Shown here: piece after piece, positions 9,259 through 17,746 of the stretch
How the letters are laid out: each line of letters starts with the position of its first letter
How positions within the stretch are numbered: position 1 is the stretch's first letter
DNA from: Pannonibacter sp. SL95
Lineage (GTDB): Bacteria > Pseudomonadota > Alphaproteobacteria > Rhizobiales > Stappiaceae
Direction of reading: 5' to 3'
DNA: 64,000 nt
NCBI RefSeq assembly: GCF_026672425.1
Contig: NZ_JAPPRC010000003.1
Span: forward strand, 1,408,501-1,472,500
Made by a program: the position numbers and the translations under genes
The notes under the pieces: generated by a model
Told to the model about the DNA's origin: nothing
What the model saw: the letters and a program-made list of their open reading frames with translations, nothing else
Database searches by the model: none

Positions 9259-10458
9259 TCAAGCGGTGCTGCTGTCGCGCCAGCCGTAGATCCAGTCCAT
9301 CCGCTTCAAAAGCCGCTCTGGCGAGCTTGCCTTCAGCACCGCGTCACGCGCGAGGCAGGCGGGCCAGGACATATGGTAGATGGTGGCGTTGGCGCTGGCG
9401 GCTTCCTGCACATGGGCCGCGCGCGGCTGGCGCTGACGCTGGTAAGCGGCAAGCGCGGCCGGAACATCCTTCGCGCCCTGCATCAGCCGGCCCAACACGG
9501 CGGCATCCTCGATCGCCATCGCAGCGCCTTGCGCGGCAAACGGCAACATCGCGTGGGCGGCATCTCCCAGCAAGGCGATACGTCCCTTTGCCCAGGGCGT
9601 GCCGGCGTCGACGGCGCACAGCGCCCACCGCAGCCAGAGGTCAGGGATGTCCATCACGGCGCGGATCTCGGCCGGCCAGTCGGCAAAGCGGCTCAGCAGC
9701 GCGTCCCTGTCGGCCGGTTCCGACCAGCCATCCGCATCCCAGTTCTCCTCGACGAGGGCCACGAGGTTGAACTCGCGGCCGGAGCGGACCGGATAGTGGA
9801 CAAGATGGGCCTTCGGACCAAGCCAAAGCCCGGTTTCCGTCATCAGCACGTCGGGGACGGCGCTTGCCGGCAGGGTGGCGCGATAGGCGGTACGGCCAGA
9901 GAACCGTGCCTCCGGCCCTTTCATGACACGCTGGCGGACTTCGGAGCGCACGCCATCGGCGCCGATCAGGGCGCAGGCGCTGATGCGGCGCGCGCCACTG
10001 GCCGTAGTAATCCCGGCCTCGATGCCGGTGCCTGTGTCCGTCACCTCGCCAAGACTTGCACCGAGGGTCAGCGTGATCGCCGGTGTGTTGCTGACAGCAT
10101 CGAGCAGCACTTTTTGCAGATCCGCCCGGTGCAGCACCAGATAGGGCAGGCCATAGCGCTCACGGGCGACAGGACCAAGCGGCACCCGCGCAAGATCGCG
10201 GCCATTGCGGGCGCTGCGGATGCGCACGGTCGCCGGCTCTGCCGCCTTGGCTTCAAGTTCGGGCAGCAGGCCAAGGCCAGCCAGGACGCGCAGGGCATTG
10301 GGCGACAGCTGCAGTCCGGCACCTACTTCCGCCAGCCGCTCGGTGCGCTCGATCAGCTCGACGCGGTACCCGGCCCGCGCCAGGCAAAGCGCAGCCGTGA
10401 GACCGCCAATGCCGGCACCGACAACGGCAACTGGCTGGGCGGGAAGAGAGTGTGTCAT
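9259..10458 (-). CDS. FAD-dependent monooxygenase, salicylate/3-hydroxybenzoate hydroxylase-like
   Basis: Class A flavoprotein hydroxylase of 399 residues. Rossmann dinucleotide motif VAVVGAGIGGLTAA at the N-terminus, ATG/DG motif CALIGADGVRSEVRQ in the middle, and the FAD ribityl-binding GD motif ALLGDAAHAMLPFAAQG at about 290-306. Substrate is likely aromatic, by family, but no ring-cleavage genes adjoin it, so no pathway can be assigned. The long plus-strand frame opposite (9058-10737) is a GC-rich antisense shadow. Confidence 0.88.
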   Translation of the reverse strand: MTHSLPAQPVAVVGAGIGGLTAALCLARAGYRVELIERTERLAEVGAGLQLSPNALRVLAGLGLLPELEAKAAEPATVRIRSARNGRDLARVPLGPVARERYGLPYLVLHRADLQKVLLDAVSNTPAITLTLGASLGEVTDTGTGIEAGITTASGARRISACALIGADGVRSEVRQRVMKGPEARFSGRTAYRATLPASAVPDVLMTETGLWLGPKAHLVHYPVRSGREFNLVALVEENWDADGWSEPADRDALLSRFADWPAEIRAVMDIPDLWLRWALCAVDAGTPWAKGRIALLGDAAHAMLPFAAQGAAMAIEDAAVLGRLMQGAKDVPAALAAYQRQRQPRAAHVQEAASANATIYHMSWPACLARDAVLKASSPERLLKRMDWIYGWRDSSTA

Positions 10459-10646
10459 GGGAGGGCCCGCAAACGTTCGGGACTAAGGTCTGGACGAAAG
10501 TCAGGGCAGGCAGCTGACCCGGGCGACGTCATCAAGGATCAGATGATCCATGGATCGGATGATGCGCCGGATCAGCAGGGTCAAAGTCCTGCCCCGTCTC
10601 CTTGCTCGGCCAGAAACCGGCCCGGGAGCGGGGCAGGTGATCTTGA

Positions 10647-10892
10647 TCAGGCTGCCGCCGGCACCCAGACGCTGTCAGCCGGTTCCGCCTGGCCAGCCTT
10701 CAGCGACGGATTGTACTTGTACAGCGTCGAGCAGTAGGGGCAGACGATCTGGTCCTCGTGGCCGAGATCGAGGAACACATGCGGATGGTCAAAGGGCGGA
10801 TTTGCCCCGATGCACATGAACTCGCGCGCGCCGATCTCGATGCAGTCGTGGCCGCTGGTATTCTGGAAATGCGGGACAACATGATCCGCCAT
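10647..10892 (-). CDS. zinc-finger (zf-CHCC type) domain protein
   Basis: Small 81-residue protein with a GHEDQIVCPYCSTLYKY centre. The His and the CPYC pair form the CHCC-type zinc site, related to the small accessory/NDUFS6-like subunit of complex I; in alphaproteobacteria such proteins are usually stand-alone. Preceded by an acidic FDHPHVFLDLG segment typical of the family. The promoter region to 11117 is shared divergently with the hydrolase pair. Confidence 0.85.
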   Translation of the reverse strand: MADHVVPHFQNTSGHDCIEIGAREFMCIGANPPFDHPHVFLDLGHEDQIVCPYCSTLYKYNPSLKAGQAEPADSVWVPAAA

Positions 10893-11117
10893 GGCACCTG
10901 TCCAAATGTCTCACTTACCGAAGATGGTGGCCGAACATACTGTCTTGTTGCGGCAAAGGGTAGGGCTTTTGCGGCGATACACACATTCGCCGCAGGCTGC
11001 TTGCGTCCAACATCTTCCTGCGAACCGCAGGATCGATTTCCGGCCTTTGCGCACCGGCGCCGAATGCGTAAGGTACAGACCAGACGATATTCCTTTAACG
11101 TAAGCGTCAAGGTGACC

Positions 11118-11870
11118 ATGCTGAAGTTTTCCGGCGACGGAGTAGACATCGCCTATCTGGACGAGGGCGAGGGGGAGCCGATCCTTCTCATTCACGGTTT
11201 TGCCTCCAACAAGACCGTCAACTGGGCCTATCCGGGCTGGGTGGACCTGTTGCGCAAGGATGGCCGCCGGGTGATTGCCCTCGACAATCGCGGTCATGGC
11301 GACAGCAGCAAGTTCTACGATCCGGCCGACTATGGTGCGCCGATCATGGCCGAGGATGCCCGCCGCCTTCTCGATCACCTCGGCCTCGATCAGGTCGACG
11401 TCATGGGCTATTCCATGGGCGCGCGCATCTCCGCCTTCCTCACCCTCAACCACCCGCAGCGTGTCCGCCGCGCCATTTTCGGCGGCCTCGGCTATGGCAT
11501 GGTGAATGGCGTCGGCGATCCGGAGCCGATTGCGCGTGGTCTGGAGGCCGACAGTCTTGCCGATGTGCCCGACCGCACCGGCCGCGCTTTCCGCGCCTTC
11601 GCCGAGCAGACCAAGTCGGACCGCAAGGCGCTGGCGGCCTGCATCCGCTCGTCGCGCCAGAAGATCACCGAGGAAGACGTCGCCCGCATCCGCCGCCCGG
11701 TTCTGGTGGCGGTCGGGACCAAGGATGACATCGCCGGCTCGCCCGAAGATCTGGCGGCTCTCATCCCCGGCGCGCGCGTGCTCGACATCCCCGGCCGCGA
11801 CCATATGGTCGCCGTGGGCGACAAGGTGTTCAAGCAAGGTGTTCTCGACTTCCTTGCGGAGACAGACTGA
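11118..11870 (+). CDS. alpha/beta hydrolase (first of a coupled pair)
   Basis: Alpha/beta-hydrolase fold enzyme of 250 residues. ATG 11118 (MLKFSGDGVDIAYL) is chosen because the protein aligns from there with the usual N-terminal beta strands; the open frame further upstream to 10758 overlaps the divergent zinc-finger gene. Oxyanion-hole HGFASNK, nucleophile elbow GYSMGARIS, and the catalytic His in GRDHMVAVGD are visible. The stop overlaps the next ATG by one base, so translation is likely coupled. Substrate unknown. Confidence 0.87.
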   Translation: MLKFSGDGVDIAYLDEGEGEPILLIHGFASNKTVNWAYPGWVDLLRKDGRRVIALDNRGHGDSSKFYDPADYGAPIMAEDARRLLDHLGLDQVDVMGYSMGARISAFLTLNHPQRVRRAIFGGLGYGMVNGVGDPEPIARGLEADSLADVPDRTGRAFRAFAEQTKSDRKALAACIRSSRQKITEEDVARIRRPVLVAVGTKDDIAGSPEDLAALIPGARVLDIPGRDHMVAVGDKVFKQGVLDFLAETD

Positions 11871-12751
11871 TGGTCAAGGCGCTCTCCTTTACCGGAGCGG
11901 AAGGCAACAGGCTCGTCGCTGACCGGTTCGGCGAGGAGGGCGCGCCGGTCCTGCTGCTGCATGGCGGCGGTCAGACCCGCCATGCCTGGGCCGGGACAGG
12001 GGAGCGTCTGGCCCGCGCAGGCTTCAGCGCGGTCTGCCTCGACCAGCGCGGCCATGGCGAGAGCGACTGGGTTCCCTCCGGCAACTACACGTTCCTCGAT
12101 TTCGGCCGCGACCTCGTGCGCGTTGCCTCGACACTCACAGCCGAACAGGGCCGGCGTCCGGTGCTGATCGGCGCGTCCCTTGGCGGCCTCGCCGGCATTC
12201 TCGCCGAGGGGCATCTTGCTCCCGGCAGCCTGTCCGCCCTGGTGCTGGTCGACATCACGCCACGGGTCGATCTTGGCGGGGCGTCGAAGATCGTTGAGTT
12301 CATGTCCGCCAACATGACCGACGGCTTTGCCAGCGTCGAGGACGCGGCAGACGCCATTGCCGCCTATCTGCCGCATCGCCCCCGGCCAGCCTCGCTTGAG
12401 GGACTTGCCAAGAACCTGCGCCCGACTGCGGACGGCCGCCTGCGCTGGCACTGGGATCCGCGCTTCATCTCCGCCCGTCATTCGGATGGCGATGTTGCCC
12501 GGGCCATGGCCGAGGACGAACTGATCGCCGCCGCCCGCCACCTGGCCTTGCCGGTGTTGCTGGTGCGTGGCGGACGCTCGGAGCTGGTGTCAGAGGCCCA
12601 TGTCGAGGAATTCCAGTCCCTCGTGCCCCATGCCCGTTTCGTTGACGTCGAGGCTGCCGGCCACATGGTCGCCGGCGACCGCAATGACGTCTTCACCGAT
12701 GCGCTGGTCGATTTTCTCGAGACCCTTGAGGCCCCTGCCGCACCGGTGTGA
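11870..12751 (+). CDS. alpha/beta hydrolase (second of a coupled pair)
   Basis: Alpha/beta-hydrolase of 293 residues. Oxyanion strand LLLHGGGQTRHAW, nucleophile elbow IGASLGGLAG, acid region after LLVRGGRSELVS and catalytic His in EAAGHMVAGDR. It starts in the TGATG overlap with the preceding hydrolase. The two proteins are only distantly similar, so this is a functional pair or an old duplication rather than a recent one. Family members include esterases, epoxide hydrolases and peroxidases; nothing here discriminates among them. Confidence 0.88.
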   Translation: MVKALSFTGAEGNRLVADRFGEEGAPVLLLHGGGQTRHAWAGTGERLARAGFSAVCLDQRGHGESDWVPSGNYTFLDFGRDLVRVASTLTAEQGRRPVLIGASLGGLAGILAEGHLAPGSLSALVLVDITPRVDLGGASKIVEFMSANMTDGFASVEDAADAIAAYLPHRPRPASLEGLAKNLRPTADGRLRWHWDPRFISARHSDGDVARAMAEDELIAAARHLALPVLLVRGGRSELVSEAHVEEFQSLVPHARFVDVEAAGHMVAGDRNDVFTDALVDFLETLEAPAAPV

Positions 12752-13382
12752 CCTGGCCGGGCTTTCGTGAATCGCCCCAACAGCTTGCCTGCATCGGCTC
12801 ATCCCGTCGTCGGTGATGCCCTGAGAGGGTGATTCAAGCGCTTGCTGCTCTGATTCAGATTCAAGTGATATTGTTTCGCAGGATCAGTCAGTTACACCCG
12901 TTTCCTTGCGTGTGTTATTTTGTCCGGACCTCCACGTTTCGTCATGCCATGGCTCGACCATGGCATCCATGCCGTGACTTCTCATCCCGCTATGGCGTCT
13001 GCATGTTGTGCCGTTCCGATCTCGCAGCCTGAACTCGCCGAGAGGTATCGGCATGGATGCCATGATCAAGTCATGGCATGACGACCGGGGGAACGTGGTT
13101 CCAATTCGGGGTCGGAACATAGGCCTCTGCAGCAGCATCACCGCCAGTCGCGCGGCCTCAAGTCCTTCGTCATGCCATGGCTAGACCATGGCATCCATGC
13201 CGTGACTTCTCATCCCGGCACGGCGTTTGCAATCTGGACTATCCCCATCTCGCAGCCTGAACTCGCCGACAGGCATCGGCATGGATGCCATGATCAAGTC
13301 ATGGCATGACGACCGGGGGAAAGTGGTTCCAGTTCAAGGCAGGGACATCAGCCCCTGTTACAGCGCCGCTGCCAATCAGGTC
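12752..13382. repeat. tandemly duplicated REP composite (family A), about 228-bp period
   Basis: No gene. From about 12941 a unit begins with GTCATGCCATGGCTCGACC, runs through a spacer with CTCGCAGCCTGAACTCGCCGA and ends in the inverted form GATCAAGTCATGGCATGACGA. The whole unit repeats from 13169 with scattered differences, giving two tandem copies to about 13396. Each unit holds a forward and an inverted palindrome (12941/13050 and 13169/13277). The second copy reaches the end of the enoyl-CoA hydratase-like gene. Confidence 0.75.
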
Positions 13383-14171
13383 CTACTCCCCCCGAAACAC
13401 CGGGCTGCGCTTCTCCAGGAACGCCGTCCGCCCCTCGGCGAAGTCGGCGCTGTCAAAGCAGCGCTCGGCCGCCGCATGGGCACCGGACAGGTCGCCGCTG
13501 GAGAGAGAGGTCAGTGCGGCCTTGGTGGCGGTGATGGTCAAGGGGGCGTTGTCGGCCAGCGTTGCCGCGAGCGCGCGTGTTTCTTTTTCCAGCTCGTCCG
13601 CGTCGACCAGCCGGTCGATCAGCCCGATCCGCTCCGCCTCGGCAGCGTCAATGCGGCGGGCGGTGAAGACAAGGTCCTTGGCCCTGGCCGCTCCGGTCAA
13701 CGCTACAATGTCAGCGAGGGCTGTCGGCGGATAGGCTATGCCCAGCCGGGCAGCTGGAATTCCGAAGCTGGAGCCCCTGGCTGCGATCCGCAGATCACAG
13801 GCCGCTGCCAGACCCACGCCGCCGCCCAGGCAATGGCCGCGGATCATGGCGATGGTCGGCTTCGGGCTGGCGCGCAGCGCATCGAACGCGGCGACATTGA
13901 TCGCCTCATAGGCCTTGGCATCCTTGGCGTTGCCGCGCAGCGCCGCGAATTCCGAAATGTCCGCCCCGGCGACGAATGTTTCCTCCCCGGCGCCCCGGAC
14001 GATGATCACCCGGACCTGCGGGGCGGCGACAGCCTTGTCCACCGCCTCCGGCATCGCCTGCCACATTGCCAGTGTCAGGGCATTGCGGCGCTCCGCATTG
14101 TCGATGGTGATGAAGGCCAGCGCTCCCTCGATCGTGACTGTGATGCAGCCGTGGCGTGCGGGCAGGTTCAT
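13383..14171 (-). CDS. crotonase-fold protein (enoyl-CoA hydratase/isomerase family) lacking both catalytic glutamates
   Basis: CoA-thioester superfamily protein of 262 residues. The oxyanion-hole segments are conserved (FVAGADISEF and GHCLGGGVGLAAACD). Aligned by eye with rat crotonase, the first catalytic Glu (QPEILLG) is replaced by Ala (IPAARLG), and the second (LAMEMVLTG) by Asp (RAKDLVFTA). Classical enoyl-CoA hydration is therefore unlikely; another crotonase-type reaction or a non-hydratase role is more plausible. It is transcribed away from cysE with about 250 bp between them. Confidence 0.85.
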   Translation of the reverse strand: MNLPARHGCITVTIEGALAFITIDNAERRNALTLAMWQAMPEAVDKAVAAPQVRVIIVRGAGEETFVAGADISEFAALRGNAKDAKAYEAINVAAFDALRASPKPTIAMIRGHCLGGGVGLAAACDLRIAARGSSFGIPAARLGIAYPPTALADIVALTGAARAKDLVFTARRIDAAEAERIGLIDRLVDADELEKETRALAATLADNAPLTITATKAALTSLSSGDLSGAHAAAERCFDSADFAEGRTAFLEKRSPVFRGE

Positions 14172-14422
14172 GGTCAGATGGTCCTTGCGATGCTAGCGTC
14201 TGGCGCTGTACGAGATGCGGACGATTGCTGCGGGCGGGCTGGCGCGATCAAACACGGACCAGACCTTGCGAAGCGCTTGGGCGCTCCTAACTGTGTGTGA
14301 ACCGTGTTCGCGTACAAGCCAGCCAATGGTATGGCCGGCATGGTCCTTGTGGTAACATGTCCCAAACGGTTTCGGCTTGAGACGGTGCGCGTCGCGCGAC
14401 CGGCCTTTGAAGGAGACAAGCC

Positions 14423-15256
14423 ATGGTGAATTCCAATCTCCGGCCGGCGGCTGGCTCGATTGCGCTGCATGATCCTGCTTGGCGGCAGATGCGCGAGGAA
14501 GCGGAGCGGATGGTCGTGGACGAGCCGGCGCTGTCCTCCTTCGTCTATGAGACCGTGCTCAATCACCAGCGTCTGGAAGACGCGGTGATCCATCGCCTCG
14601 GTGACCGGCTCGGCCGCGACGTCGTCTCGGCCTCTCTGATCCGCCAGACCTATCAGGAGGCACTGATCAGCGAGCCGGATCTCGGCGAGATCTTCCGCGT
14701 CGACATGATGGCCGTGTTCGATCGCGACCCGGCCTGCAATCGCCTGCTGGAGCCGGTGCTCTATTTCAAGGGCTTCCATGCGCTGCAGACCCACCGCCTT
14801 GCCAACTGGCTGTGGCGCCAGGGCCGCAAGGACTTTGCCCTCTATCTGCAGAGCCGGTCCTCGGAAGTGTTCCAGGTCGACATCCATCCGGCGGTGCCGG
14901 TCGGACGTGGCATCTTCATCGACCATGCCACCGGCCTCGTTGTCGGCTCGACGGCGGTCATCGAGGACGACGTCTCGATCCTGCAGGGCGTGACGCTGGG
15001 CGGTACCGGCAAGGAGCAGGGCGACCGTCATCCGAAGATCCGCAAGGGTGTCCTCATCGGTGCAGGCGCGAATGTTCTCGGCAACATCGAGATCGGGCGC
15101 TGCTCACGCGTTGCCGCAGGCTCGGTCGTGCTGCAGGACGTTCCGTGCAACACCACGGTCGCCGGCGTGCCGGCGCGGGTTGTCGGCAAGGCCGGCTGCG
15201 CCGAACCGGCGCGCTCGATGGACCAGCTGCTGGCCGACAAGGGTCTGACTGAATAA
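14423..15256 (+). CDS. cysE: serine O-acetyltransferase
   Basis: First committed step of cysteine synthesis: acetyl-CoA plus L-serine to O-acetylserine. Length 277 residues, as usual for CysE. N-terminal helical domain (1-150), then the left-handed beta-helix of hexapeptide repeats with the catalytic HPAVPVGRGIFIDHATG region, GVTLGGTGK and RHPKIRKGVLIGAGA, followed by the acetyl-CoA loop. ATG 14423 has AAGGAGA at 14410. DUF3126 follows downstream, a frequent neighbour in Rhizobiales. Confidence 0.95.
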   Translation: MVNSNLRPAAGSIALHDPAWRQMREEAERMVVDEPALSSFVYETVLNHQRLEDAVIHRLGDRLGRDVVSASLIRQTYQEALISEPDLGEIFRVDMMAVFDRDPACNRLLEPVLYFKGFHALQTHRLANWLWRQGRKDFALYLQSRSSEVFQVDIHPAVPVGRGIFIDHATGLVVGSTAVIEDDVSILQGVTLGGTGKEQGDRHPKIRKGVLIGAGANVLGNIEIGRCSRVAAGSVVLQDVPCNTTVAGVPARVVGKAGCAEPARSMDQLLADKGLTE

Positions 15257-15449
15257 TCCGGTTTGTTTACGCCCGCAAAGGATCACGGGGATAGCCGAAC
15301 TGTGCGGTTGGCTCCCCGTTCCGATCGTGTAGGGTCGCCACCGGTTTGACATTGATGGCTTCACCTGCCAAACGGACCCGCCTCGGGCTCCGGACAGGAG
15401 CCATCTTCCGGCATAGCCGGTCCCGACCCGGACAAGGAGCGACACGACG

Positions 15450-15671
15450 ATGAAATCCGATGAAATCAAGAAGATCGAGGCGTACCTGCGCCGCAAGTTC
15501 AACCTGCCGGCGATCAAGCTGCAGGCCCGCCCGCGCAAGGACGACTCGGCTGAGGTTTACATCGGCGACGAATTCATCGGTGTCGTGTTCCGTGACGACG
15601 AGGACGATGAGCTGAGCTGGAGCTTCCAGATGGCCATCCTCGAGATGGACCTGGAAGAAGACGCAGACTGA
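15450..15671 (+). CDS. DUF3126 family protein
   Basis: Small acidic cytoplasmic protein of 73 residues (MKSDEIKKIEAYLRRKF at the N-terminus, DDEDDELSWSF in the middle, ending EEDAD). It matches my recollection of the alphaproteobacterial DUF3126 family, whose function is unknown. It follows cysE by about 190 bp and is closed by a strong hairpin at 15701-15726. AAGGAG precedes the ATG. Confidence 0.88.
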   Translation: MKSDEIKKIEAYLRRKFNLPAIKLQARPRKDDSAEVYIGDEFIGVVFRDDEDDELSWSFQMAILEMDLEEDAD

Positions 15672-15700
15672 TCTGCGATCCTCGCCTGAAGCCTCTGCTG

Positions 15701-15726
15701 CCCCGGCCCTGTGCCGGGGTTTTGCG
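15701..15726 (+). terminator. intrinsic terminator after DUF3126 gene
   Basis: CCCCGGC, loop CCTGT, GCCGGGG then TTTTGCG: a seven-pair GC stem followed by a short T run, 30 bp after the stop. Confidence 0.8.
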
Positions 15727-15779
15727 TTTCAGAGGATTGCCGCCACCGCTTCGGCCAGTATCTGCCGGCGGCTGCCGCT

Positions 15780-16463
15780 TCAGTTCAGACGCATCCCGTC
15801 GATCCTGTCGAGGATCCGGCGGTCCATCCGGCCCCAGTTGGCCAGCGCGCTGCGCTGGAAGCGGTAGCTGACGACGAGATCGTCAGCCAGCCGGAGGTCG
15901 CGGAAGCAGCGCGCAGGTCCGTCAGCCGGTGTCTGGCAGCGGGCGATGAAGCCGTTGGGCTGACCGGCCTCGAACACAATCACATCGTCGCCGCTGCCGG
16001 CCTTGCCGGACATGTCCAGCAGCGCGAGCCCGGCCGGGCCCTGTGTGTCGTGACTGGTTGCAAGGCGCCGGTAGACGCTGTCGAGCCGCTCGGACAGGGT
16101 GGCAACCGAGCGCGTGGCGATCAGGTCGACAGAAATCCAGACCTCCGCCGCTTGAGTGTCTCCGGAGAAACCCTCCAGTTGCGGCCAGGACATTTCCAGT
16201 GCGAGCCGTTCGCTTCTCTGGCCCTGAATGCGCTGCTCCGGGCGCGGAATCATGTTCGCAGGAATGAGGAGCTCGTGCCGCCCGGCGCTCACCTGGACAG
16301 GCCGGCGATCCGTCGTGCGTGGATCTGCCGAGGCGGCCACATTGGCCCAGCTCATTGCGAGATTGCCGAGATAGGCCAGGGACAACAGGACGAGCAGTGC
16401 CGTCATCGCCGTAAAATGCAGCGGATTGCAGCCGGTTGGGCGGGGCAGGGTCGAGGGCCGCAT
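15780..16463 (-). CDS. hypothetical membrane-anchored protein
   Basis: Not recognised. With the ATG at 16463 (GGGAGAG upstream) it is 227 residues; an upstream TTG at 16502 would add 13. One membrane segment near the N-terminus (FTAMTALLVLLSLAYLGNLAM) precedes a soluble domain, probably periplasmic, with a pair of Cys in ARCQTPADGPARCF that could form a disulfide. It faces the DUF3126 terminator convergently. Conserved-looking composition and a clear start support a real gene. Confidence 0.65.
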   Translation of the reverse strand: MRPSTLPRPTGCNPLHFTAMTALLVLLSLAYLGNLAMSWANVAASADPRTTDRRPVQVSAGRHELLIPANMIPRPEQRIQGQRSERLALEMSWPQLEGFSGDTQAAEVWISVDLIATRSVATLSERLDSVYRRLATSHDTQGPAGLALLDMSGKAGSGDDVIVFEAGQPNGFIARCQTPADGPARCFRDLRLADDLVVSYRFQRSALANWGRMDRRILDRIDGMRLN

Positions 16464-16664
16464 CAGCGCATCGCTCTCCCGGTCAGGTCTGCTGTGCCGC
16501 AATGGACGTGCCAGAGCGAAACACGCGTTTCATTGCAGGACGTCCAGGTGGGGCGAATATTAAACATTCGTTAGGGTTTCTGTTTCGTTAAGGCTGCCGC
16601 GAGAATCGGCACGATCATTGCACTTGACCCTTCGAACTCATTCGGGCAGCTTCTGCCGCAATAG

Positions 16665-16680
16665 TTAACAGAGGGTTAAC
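16665..16680 (+). promoter_or_regulatory. CtrA-type site (TTAA-N7-TTAAC)
   Basis: TTAA at 16665, seven bases, then TTAAC at 16676-16680: an exact match to the consensus of the alphaproteobacterial cell-cycle regulator CtrA, directly before the 16683 gene. Confidence 0.5.
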
Positions 16681-16682
16681 AC

Positions 16683-17009
16683 GTGTATTTCGAGCTTATC
16701 CTCGCCGTGTATATGGGCTGTGCCGGATTTGTAGCTGCCGGGCTCCTTGGCAGTTTCTACCAGCTGGTCACCAACTCGCCGCCGCGCTTCCATGTGCGTC
16801 TGGAAACCCTCATCGGCACGGTCTCGTCCTGCCTGATGTGCGCCTTTGCCGGCCCCTTCATCATCATGCGCAATGCCATTCGCGGCCGGCGCATCGAGAA
16901 CCGGCCAATCGCCTGGCTCGTCGCATCCTCGACCATTGCCTGCATGTGGAGCGTCTGCTCCGGGCTTGTGATGATGCGTTTCGTTGTCGGGATCGCGCAG
17001 AGCCTTTGA
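16683..17009 (+). CDS. small integral membrane protein (DUF6949-like)
   Basis: Protein of 108 residues with three hydrophobic segments: about 5-28 (LILAVYMGCAGFVAAGLLGSF), 43-62 (LIGTVSSCLMCAFAGPFIIM) and 77-101 (AWLVASSTIACMWSVCSGLVMM). It resembles Rhizobiales membrane proteins I remember under DUF6949; function unknown. The GTG at 16683 sits only three bases after a CtrA-type box, so the true start could be ATG 16713. It is followed closely by the carbonic anhydrase gene. Confidence 0.7.
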   Translation: MYFELILAVYMGCAGFVAAGLLGSFYQLVTNSPPRFHVRLETLIGTVSSCLMCAFAGPFIIMRNAIRGRRIENRPIAWLVASSTIACMWSVCSGLVMMRFVVGIAQSL

Positions 17010-17036
17010 CAGGTTGCGCCTGCGGGGAGAAACGCC

Positions 17037-17564
17037 ATGCCGGTTTATGCGCTTGACGGTGTGTCGCCCGAGTTGCCCGCACCTGGTACGTTCTGGGTTG
17101 CCCCGGATGCACAGCTTGTTGGCCGCATTCGTCTGGAGACGGATGCCAGCGTCTGGTTCGGCGCGGTGCTGCGCGGAGACAACGAGCTGATCCATGTGGG
17201 GCTGCGCTCCAACGTGCAGGATGGCTGCGTCCTGCATACGGACATGGGCTTTCCGCTGACCATCGGCGCGGACTGCACGATCGGTCACAAGGCGATCCTG
17301 CATGGCTGCAGCATCGGCGAAAATTCGCTCGTCGGCATGGGCGCAACGATCCTGAACGGGGCGAGGGTCGGCCGCAACTGCATCATCGGGGCCAATGCCC
17401 TGATTGCCGAAGGCAAGGAGATCCCGGACAATTCACTCGTGGTGGGAATGCCGGGACGCATAATCCGGGTGCTGGACGAAGACGCCGCCGCGCGCAACAG
17501 GCGCTCTGCGGAAGGCTATGTACGCAACTGGCGCCGCTTTGCTGCCGGGCTTGTTGCGCTGTAG
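17037..17564 (+). CDS. gamma-class carbonic anhydrase family protein
   Basis: Left-handed beta-helix protein of 175 residues, PaaY/YrdA/CaiE-like. The hexapeptide repeats run through the whole protein. The predicted zinc ligands are His in VLHTDMG and the two in [27 protein letters not shown] and [10 protein letters not shown] near the end are diagnostic of the family. It follows the small membrane protein by 28 bp and is probably in its operon. Activity could be carbonic anhydrase or a related metal-dependent hydrolase. Confidence 0.9.
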   Translation: MPVYALDGVSPELPAPGTFWVAPDAQLVGRIRLETDASVWFGAVLRGDNELIHVGLRSNVQDGCVLHTDMGFPLTIGADCTIGHKAILHGCSIGENSLVGMGATILNGARVGRNCIIGANALIAEGKEIPDNSLVVGMPGRIIRVLDEDAAARNRRSAEGYVRNWRRFAAGLVAL

Positions 17565-17639
17565 GCGCGGCTCGCCCAGAAGACATCCCTGCGGCGCGGG
17601 ACAAGACGTGCGCCGCCCGTTCCGCCGCCTGAAAAAGGC

Positions 17640-17671
17640 GGGAGCCGACTTGCGGGGGCAAGCCGGCTCCC
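17640..17671. terminator. bidirectional hairpin between convergent genes
   Basis: GGGAGCCG at 17640-17647 pairs with CGGCTCCC at 17664-17671 between the carbonic anhydrase (+) and the peptidase (-) genes; an AAAAAGG run precedes it, giving a U tract on the minus transcript. Confidence 0.6.
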
Positions 17672-17746
17672 ACGACCCGGTCGTGGTAGGGATGGGGAGG
17701 GTGGGGACGCGACCGGGCCGGATTGCGTCAGGAACTCCCTGATGGT

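Noticed and set aside
9058-10737. Long 559-residue plus-strand frame
   Set aside because: Antisense to the monooxygenase and zinc-finger genes; no domain and composition of GC-rich shadow.
12941-13330. CRISPR array
   Set aside because: Repeats are palindromic and about 228 bp apart, not short direct repeats with unique spacers; no cas genes.
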